DNA from: Dryas octopetala
Taxonomy: Eukaryota; Streptophyta; Magnoliopsida; Rosales; Rosaceae
Reading direction: 5' to 3'
Assembly (NCBI GenBank): GCA_963921425.1
Contig: OY992838.1
Location: 13,392,001-13,456,000 of the forward strand
Length of the DNA stretch: 64,000 nucleotides
Part shown: positions 55,023 to 64,000 of the stretch, one piece after another
How the letters are laid out: each line of letters begins with the position of its first letter
Position numbering within the stretch: the stretch's first letter is position 1
Program-made: the position numbers and the translations under genes
The notes under the pieces: model-generated
Seen by the model: only the letters and a program-made list of their open reading frames with translations
Told to the model about the DNA's origin: nothing
The model's database searches: none

Positions 55023-55304
55023 ATGGTTTGCCTCTGAATGAAAAATGACCTTATCACCAACTTTGAGCCCTTTGTGATTGACAAATCTCAGCCAACCCTC
55101 TCCTTGAAGAACGGGCTTCCGGTAGAGCCCTTTCTTCCGAATGGAACAGCAGAATTCCCAGTAAAACCCAAGTCCGTCTGTAGTCTCAAACTGGACCTCA
55201 TGACCTCCTTCAAATGGAGGCAGAATCCCAAGCCATTCGATTGGAACAGACAATCTGGTCGATGCATCTGTCTCAGTCAGGTATTTCTCAAAACATTGTG
55301 CCAT
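54954..55304 (-). CDS. Single B3 DNA-binding domain protein, 116 aa
   Basis: A single-exon gene from ATG 55304 to TAG 54954. Almost the whole protein is one plant B3 domain: strand text STRLSVPIEWLGILPPFEG, a WEFCCSIRKKGLYRKPVLQG stretch, GEGWLRFVNHKGLKVGDKVI (the conserved W-x-x-F-V-x-x-x-x-L-x-x-G-D core) and a C-terminal FRIRAQKLN strand. B3 domains bind DNA in the nucleus; single-domain members are common in the REM and B3-only groups. A TATATA-rich stretch lies 80-120 bp upstream. The frame is clean, but a truncated start copy (52186) and a 3' fragment (57980) show a local family in flux. Targets unknown. Confidence 0.85.
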   Translation of the reverse strand: MAQCFEKYLTETDASTRLSVPIEWLGILPPFEGGHEVQFETTDGLGFYWEFCCSIRKKGLYRKPVLQGEGWLRFVNHKGLKVGDKVIFHSEANHFRGTQFRIRAQKLNAEGHWVDV

Positions 55305-55309
55305 AAGTG

Positions 55310-55837
55310 CTAGCTGCTAGTGCTCGCTGCTATGGCCTGCTACTACTACAACTAGATAGCCTAGGAATATATACAGGACAGACAGTTGATGGTCTTTACT
55401 ATTATGTTATATATAGGACATAGAGTTGATGATCTTTATTATTATCTTATTATTAAGAATCATTGAATAGATCATGATAATTAATCCAATATATTAATTG
55501 GTGACTTAAAAATATATCAATTGTCACTTTAGGCGGTCCTTGCCATATTTCTTGTATTGGTCCCATGCATATATGATACTACTATACAAAACTAGCAGCC
55601 TAGGTATCTATTAAAGGAAAGCATGCGGAACCATATATTTGAGAGCACCAAAACTTAATGCTTTTACTGAACTGTCATTAATTACTCTATTTATAATAGT
55701 ACAATCAGGTATCATAAACAAACTATACAACTTAAGTGATAACAACAAGCCACACATGAGATAACCATCTACACATGGGATAACTCAGTGAAGTGCTCGC
55801 AATACACCAAAAGATGAGGATAGGGAGAAATGCTTAT

Positions 55838-55872
<35 letters not shown>

Positions 55873-57032
55873 ACAGGCAATTCATGGTCATTACTATTAT
55901 ATTATTATTAAGAATCATTGAATTTATCATGATAATTCATCCAATATATTTTTCTTCTTCCTTGACCCTATAACTTGTAAAGGCTAGCCGCACGTGTGAT
56001 TAGCTTGAACTTGAGAAGCTTACCATCCCATGAATCATCAATCAAAAGAAAAAAAAAGGTACATTGATTTTAACTATTAAATTTCAATAACTTTTTAGTT
56101 TAGATATCAAAATTAAATAGCATTTTAGATTAAGTACTAGTTGAAAAGTCAAACAAAATAATAAAGTAAAAGGTATTAGAATTTACAAATATTACATCAT
56201 ATGCCACTACAATAAAAAAAAATAATATTACATCACAAATATTACATTAATTTATACTATATTATATTAAAAAAAAAATCAATCCAGTCACAACTTAACT
56301 GTGACTGTCTTGGTAAATTAAAAAAGACAACTCACACCACTATACTATATATTATTTTGAGTAAAAGTATTGTTTTGACCTCTATTTATACTATATTGTA
56401 GTATAATTTTTTTTAAAAAAATTCAATTAAGTCACAATTTAACTATGAGTCTATGACTGTTTCACAACTTAGATATGACTGTCGTTCAGTCACAACTAAA
56501 TTTGAAGTTGTGAGTGTCGTGTAGTTACAACTAAATATGAAGTTGAGACAATATTAGCAAATTTTCAAGATAATATAAAAGCTTCAAGGGCAATTTTGTC
56601 AAAACATTATAAATTTTAACTAACACCCATCATATGTGGGCTAAATAATAAAAATGTCAAATGGAAAAGACTTAAATCAAAGAGGCCAACATATTTGTGA
56701 CCTAATCTAAAAAACTATATTTATATTTGGTAATTCAATTGAAATATTATATAGTCTTCATGTTATACCAAAAATTATTAATATTTGATATTTAATCCTA
56801 ATTTTCTAAAGAAAAAAGTCCTCACTTTGAATTGCGTTGAAGTTTTATTTAATAACCAAGAATAATCAATTAATATTGATTTTATGTTGTAGGCCTGTCA
56901 GCAGTAGCGCAGCCACTATAAGGCCTGAAAGTGGCCCTGGGCCCAGTTTGTTAAACTTAATTCTTATTACATGGTTTAAGTATTACAGTTAATTAGAAAT
57001 ATGTCTAATTTCAAAGGATCATTCAGATTAAA
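55310..57032. other. B3 upstream region and intergenic DNA
   Basis: Upstream of the B3 start, text such as GGACAGACAGTTGATGGTCT and ATTAAGAATCATTGAAT...ATCATGATAATT is found near 55375-55500 and repeated at 55870-55955, a roughly 90-bp direct repeat. A (TA)n microsatellite lies at 55841-55870. Near 56420-56540 short GTCACAAC/AGTTGTGA words repeat. No gene is supported. Confidence 0.5.
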
Positions 57033-57532
57033 ATAACATAGTTTATCAATTAATTGTTATAGAAGTGCTGACTTAAGAGACTGTAACTTTTTATTTATAT
57101 ATTTTTATATAATATATTTTTTATTAAGTTATGTGTGGTGTCGACTACGAAACCTCAATACTTCTTTTTATATAAAATTAATTCGTTTCAAGTTTAATGG
57201 TTAATCTTTAGATCGAATTGATTATTTTAAGGTATATGGTATATATTATTTTAGACATCTGTACGTGTGTGGCCGAACGCTTAATAATTTGATATTAGAG
57301 CTTGCTAGGCCAGTGGTTTTCATCTTCAAAATTAGGTTATGGTACGCTATACTTTGTTATATATATATAGCAAAGACAGAATCAAAGAAAAGAACAAAGG
57401 TATTATTATATAGCAAAGACAGAATCAAAATTAGGTTATGGTACGCTCTGTCATGGGCTTCATGCATGGGACTTTCAAAATCTTGAGAAACTTTGCACCG
57501 GCCTATCTAACACGTACTAGCAGCTGCTTAGG

Positions 57533-57568
<36 letters not shown>

Positions 57569-58048
57569 ACATGATTTACTTTATTAATTTCTACCAACAT
57601 ATGCATCCGCTTGATCATTAGACAAGTAATTAATTTTTAAAGAAAGAAAGAAAGTAAACTGTAAACTGTAAAGACAAGAGACAAACAACAAGTTGAACAT
57701 TTGGAATTTGGAATTTGGATGGATGAAGGCCATTCGTTGCTTAATTAGTCCCCTTTACCAATCAGATCTAGAGATGGAATTAATTATGAATATCAAGTTT
57801 TTGAGTGATGGAATTAATTAACAAATCCAGCCATATTAAAAGAACACTTCATAAATGAACATGAAAAACAACAAGGGAGCACTATATATATTGGTGCTAA
57901 TTAACACATAATAAAAACATGTTTGCAAGGCAAAGTAGTAGTGACACTACAATTAATACATACATATATATCGATCGATCTAAACATCAACCCAGTGACC
58001 CTCGGCATTCAACTTTTGTGCTCTAATTCTGAATTGGGTTCCTCTGAA
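57033..58048. repeat. Segmental duplication, copy B
   Basis: Direct copy of 53679-55022 without its MITE, with extra local duplication at 57350-57450 (ATAGCAAAGACAGAATCAAA twice) and a longer TA repeat at 57536-57567. It stops inside the B3 coding region at GGTTCCTCTGAA, after which the sequences diverge. Confidence 0.92.
57980..58048 (-). pseudogene. 3' fragment of a B3-domain gene
   Basis: The last 22 codons and stop of the B3 gene (ending KLNAEGHWVDV) are repeated here as part of duplication copy B. The rest of the gene is absent: upstream on the minus strand the sequence is unrelated (TATACGCACCTGATCCG). Confidence 0.92.
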
Positions 58049-60010
58049 TATACGCACCTGATCCGAACGTTCAGTTTCCACCTCTGATCTCTCGGCCATG
58101 TTGCTTCATTCCCTAATTTTTTAGGATAAATTCTCATCTTTTTACCTCATCCCCTTCTAGAGTATAGAATGGGCTTAATGGAGACGCTATGTTAGAGTTT
58201 AACTCTGAGATTTTAGATTTAACTTTACCACATATGATTAAGACACATAAATTTCGTGCCATCATATGGCACAAAATCTTTACCCTTTATTAAAACTGTA
58301 CGTTTGAAAATTTTCTGAAAAACTAGTCATAAGTTCTTCTCTCCATCAGAACAATACGTAGAGTCATTATATTCATTATTAAACTTGTTGAGAAGACGAA
58401 ATGTAATCAAAGTATATCTTTCTTTTATCATTGGTTGAATCCATCAAGTGTAGGAAATGGAATACAATTAAGCTGCAGAAAACATTTCAATTCATGATTC
58501 ATGTCATTTTCAAAAATAATAATATGAAAAAGGAAATTCAGAAAAAAAATAATAATAATAATGCGTGTCACCCACATACTAATTAGGTGCATTACTGCAC
58601 AATACACAGAAGCTAGCCGTCCGCTATGAGGACCACATGCATGCTTGATAACAAGATAAAAAACATAAAATAAAATAAACGAATATATATTTGAAGAAAA
58701 ATAGTCAAATGCATAATAGCTAGAAAAATAGTCAAATGCATAGTAGCTGGATTCGACCATAATATTCATTAGGCATTAATTTAGGCTATTGTCATTAATT
58801 AATTACCAGATTGATCAAGATAAGCTCTCAAATGGACTACCATTGTCATAATATATAAATAATGATACTACTTAATAATAATTGCACTACAAGCGCTCAA
58901 ACTAGTGTCCGACAATCTAGAACAACCTCACTTCTACTATTAACGATAACGTAAAGCCGTAAACAATCAAACAATGCCATTTCAGACCAACCAAATATTG
59001 TCTTGATGCCCAAGTTTAGTAGCAAACAATGATTTATTAATTTGGAAATGATTTTTTGTCTCAATTTTGTGCCTTAATTTGGTATTTCAATGTGATGTGG
59101 CAAATTTAAATAATACACATAATTAATTATTTAGGTCTTCTTTTTAAAAAAAATGCCAGATCTAGAACCCATACAACCACCCGGCTCGGTTGCAAAAAAC
59201 CGGTACCAAGCCGATCCTGGTTGTAACACTTTGGATTTGTCAATCCTATAGTGTGTTGACACATATTTTTCAAAATTCTTTTGTAACTAAAAAGCTTAAG
59301 GTTTCTTAAAAGAAATGAAGTTTCTTTTGTCTTTCGTGTAACTAACCTATATCATTAGAGGTTTAGAGTTGAGCTCTAGTATCTTAAGTGTGAATTTGGC
59401 GATTATCAAATTGGAATTAATTTTTTAAAACTAAATTTATTGGAGTTGAATTTTTCTGAAGAATAATTTATTATTTTGAGGTTACAGGAAATTAGGATTA
59501 ATTATTACGAATCCGTAGGAATTTTAGAGGAATTATTTAAAGTCTCAAGCTATTTTTGATGAATTTACGAAGTTTGGAGAAAATAGAAAAATATACTTTG
59601 AAAAGAAATTAATTTGGTTGCTGACTGGACTGACACGCGACGCGATTAGTCTAAATGTGTTGAAGCGGCATTGACTAGGCGAAGGCAGGCGAGCTCATGC
59701 TGAGCTCCGTAGTACGCGTCACACCCAATTTCTTCTTGCGTTTTAATGGTTTTCAATTTACCTAATTTTTTGCAAGGATGATCCTTGTATATAGACTTAA
59801 AAAATAAATGGCTTCAATCTTCAAATTACAATGCGGAGTGGGTCCCACAAGCCATACTTCATCATGTTTAAGTTGAAGTATACCTCAAAGGAAGGGGCCT
59901 CAGTCCTTCTCTAGTGCAGATGCCCGCAATTTTTTTTTCACGACTTTCCAGCGTCGAGCGCTTGGTAGTGCCATTTTCTTCTTCTTCTGAGCGCTCGGCA
60001 TTGGTTTGTC
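58049..60010. other. Intergenic, repeat relics
   Basis: AT-rich DNA without supported genes. About 59040-59130 resembles 3010-3110 (dispersed repeat). 58049-58330 contains MITE-like words (CCCTAATTTTTTAGGATAAA). 59745-59900 is a MITE remnant listed separately. Open frames here are short and lack motifs. Confidence 0.45.
59745..59905. mobile_element. Truncated MITE related to the 54143 element
   Basis: TTACCTAATTTTTTGCAAGG followed by ATGATCC, then AATGCGGAGTGGGTCCCAC and AAGTTGAAGTATACCTCAA. These words match the right half of the elements at 54143-54508 and 13591-13960. The left half is absent. Confidence 0.65.
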
Positions 60011-60028
60011 GGCTTTATATTAGGTTTT

Positions 60029-60075
60029 AATTTCTGGATTTTGGGAAGCTCAAAATCCCGAAATTAAAACCTAAC
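60029..60075. repeat. Short hairpin, TTAGGTTTTAATTTC arms
   Basis: TTAGGTTTTAATTTCTGGAT, a GGGAAGC centre, then the inverse arm ending GAAATTAAAACCTAA. The stem is over 20 bp with one or two mismatches. A related hairpin lies at 33163-33205. Confidence 0.75.
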
Positions 60076-60310
60076 ATGCAGCCTCCACAAGCACCATTAT
60101 ATACCTCAGGAGTGTATGGGGTGAATCGTCGGAGAAGTACTCACAAAAATCGGTGGAGGAAGCGATGCCAAGCGCTTGTTGCAGCACTCGGCTGTTATAA
60201 AAATTGGATTATTGAACGCTCGGCGACGAGAATCTGCAAAAAAAAATATATATATATATATATATGGACCCATTCACCCTAGAGAAAAACTGTATATATA
60301 TATATATATA

Positions 60311-60615
60311 GTTAATTATACTTACACCCCCTGAGGTTTATCGTCTTTTCACATATATCCTCTGGAGTTTCAAAAATTACACATACACCCCCTGAGGTTT
60401 CAAAACTATTGCATAGAACCCCCTATAAGAGAAAAAAATAAATAAACAAAAAAAAAAATATTTGTATTGAGGTTGGACCTTACACCTTGAGTAATCTTAT
60501 TAGGCCATTTCACTCCTTAGCATGTTTTTTTGTATAATTTCTTATCATTTTTCATCTCATATAGGGGGTTATATGCAACAGTTTTGAAACCTCATGGGAT
60601 GTAAGTGTAATTAAC
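60311..60615. mobile_element. Short TIR MITE, about 305 bp, inserted in a TA repeat
   Basis: Left GTTAATTATACTTACACCCC then CTGAGGTTT. Right, inverted, GTTAATTACACTTACATCCC then ATGAGGTTT. Inner arms about TTTCAAAACTATTGCAT and CCCCCTATA also pair. Both flanks are TATATATA, so the duplication (probably TA) cannot be distinguished. A single terminus of the same family lies at 8584. Confidence 0.8.
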
Positions 60616-60879
60616 TCTATATATATATATATATATCAATATGTATATGCAATACATTGTATATAAATGCAAAGTACACATTGCAAATAAATAAGGTCAA
60701 AAAGCAAGGGAAAGATTTTGATGGCTTCATTTCACATATTGATGAATCTCCCCTAATGGATTTACTAAACCAGCACCAAAATGTGGCATTAGAAAAGCAA
60801 TGAAACACCTACAACTTGGTCATTGTAAGTTTGTAACACAACTGAGAGATACGATACCTTCAGGTGAAATTATAATATG

Positions 60880-62987
<2,108 letters not shown>

Positions 62988-63598
62988 CTACAATGTGTAA
63001 TGGACAAGATTTAGAACTAATATGCCAGGAAATTCACTTTTAAAAACTACAAAGTGTTCCACTATTATCATTGCCCCTATGAATCTATGATATATGTTTT
63101 TCCTTTTTTGATAACCAGGTGTATTATATGGCCCCCAAAAAATAAGGGTTATGTAGTTTTTATCAAAAATTTAATCCGGAGATTGTCAAAGTATTTATTG
63201 GCTCATATTAGTTGTCACCTTTCCCAACACTTTGCAAGGTGGCCTGATTGTTATGGCATTGGGGTTTTTGGCTATGGGGTTGTTTTGATGTGGGGTTTTT
63301 TTTTGGGATTTTACAGGGTGGGATTATTTCATTAATATGAGGGGGTAGAGATATTATGTAATTCAATTTCGATTTGGTAATATCAATATATTAATTTTCG
63401 GATACACATGCCTCATAACATAGAATCCATTACGCGTTTTAAGTTTTAACAATAAAATTCAGCCTCTGAAAATTTTGAATCTTTTGTTACAAAAAGAAAC
63501 AATTAACGAATTTGCTTCTTGAAAACTTGGAAATTACAGATACGACAAATAAATTGACTGTGACTGCATATATATATGCCCATTTTCTTCATTCAGAA
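62988..63598. other. Intergenic between the RRC1 pseudogene and the YbaB/EbfC gene
   Basis: AT-rich DNA with a T/G-rich stretch (63230-63330). The part nearest 63598 is probably the 3' UTR of the minus-strand gene. The open frame at 63054-63335 has no motif and is not called. Confidence 0.45.
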
Positions 63599-63992
63599 TC
63601 ACTTCAATTCACCGAGGCCTTGTGGCATTCCTAAACTCTGGGCAAGGTTGCTCATTCTCTCCTTCATTGCCTGAAGAGAACACAAATTCTATCAGTCAAA
63701 GAAATAAATCAGCCATTTCTAAGTCCCCAAAACATGTGAAAGAGTTGTCACCACAACGCTCTTCTGGTGTGCATCTTTGTATGCTTCAGTGACCAAAAGA
63801 GAGACTTTCTGCATTGAAAAGAAAAGAAAGAAAAATCACTTTCTAGCAAAGGGAAACAAGGAATCTATCCTAAGCCAAACAATTTTTTACAAGATATTTC
63901 TGTGTGCAAGATTCACTTACTTCTGCTCCTAGTTCCATAGCAGCCTCAGTTATCTCAGTACGTACAGGTTGTTGGTTACCCGACAGTGTTAC
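63599..63992 (-). CDS. Chloroplast YbaB/EbfC-family nucleoid-associated protein, last three coding exons (partial)
   Basis: Minus-strand exons 63992-63921 (VTLSGNQQPVRTEITEAAME), 63808-63752 (KVSLLVTEAYKDAHQKSVV) and 63670-63599 (AMKERMSNLAQSLGMPQGL, ending ELK and TGA). All junctions are GT-AG and in frame. The text is the conserved C terminus of the plant plastid homologues of bacterial YbaB/EbfC (STIC2 and its paralogue in Arabidopsis), small dimeric proteins in the chloroplast stroma linked to the nucleoid and to thylakoid protein targeting. The N terminus with the transit peptide and the start of the YbaB fold lies beyond the right edge. Nothing visible suggests damage. Confidence 0.93.
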
Positions 63993-64000
63993 CTAGGGAA

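Overview
The window is nuclear DNA from a flowering plant, almost certainly a eudicot. It is AT-rich, its genes are split by many short-exon/long-intron GT-AG junctions, and it is crowded with plant transposons (Ty1/copia, CACTA, hAT, MITEs, one SINE, one solo LTR). The species cannot be fixed from sequence alone. There are no prokaryotic features.

Layout. 1-1008: the edge of an LTR retroelement on the minus strand. 1042-2181: a terminal-inverted-repeat element with an internal 130-bp tandem array. 2182-6090: no gene seen, except a cluster of TTGACT motifs. 6094-8290: a nepenthesin-type aspartic protease pseudogene split by a 1.3-kb CACTA element and ended by a MITE. 8700-32537: the main gene, NRPA2 (second-largest subunit of RNA polymerase I). 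It has 27 coding exons, a telo-box/site II promoter, a U12-type AT-AC first intron, and introns loaded with a SINE, a solo LTR, MITEs and duplications.

The most striking feature is a 3.3-kb hAT transposon with an intact transposase (29212-32506). It sits inside the last NRPA2 exon with a perfect 8-bp target duplication, replacing the final seven residues with 23 transposon-encoded ones. 33604-43567 is nested: a copia fragment, split by a 6.4-kb Pack-CACTA element carrying pieces of a RETICULATA-RELATED gene and a protein kinase, followed by a broken BED/RICESLEEPER hAT transposase. A 429-bp foldback element with a 9-bp target duplication lies at 43645-44073. A complete but decayed 7.0-kb copia element with a 5-bp target duplication lies at 44884-51897.

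52100-58050 holds a small B3-domain family: one intact single-exon gene (minus), two fragments, and a segmental duplication that differs by a MITE. 60880-62987 is a pseudogene of RRC1/SR140 (U2 snRNP-associated SURP/RRM protein). At the right edge are the last three coding exons of a chloroplast YbaB/EbfC-family nucleoid-associated protein, minus strand.

Probably functional host genes are NRPA2 (with an altered tail), the B3 gene and the YbaB/EbfC gene. They have unrelated jobs (rRNA transcription, transcriptional regulation, plastid biology) and form no operon-like unit. The rest is transposons, pseudogenes and unassigned DNA. All calls come from reading the sequence and from family knowledge; no database search was run.
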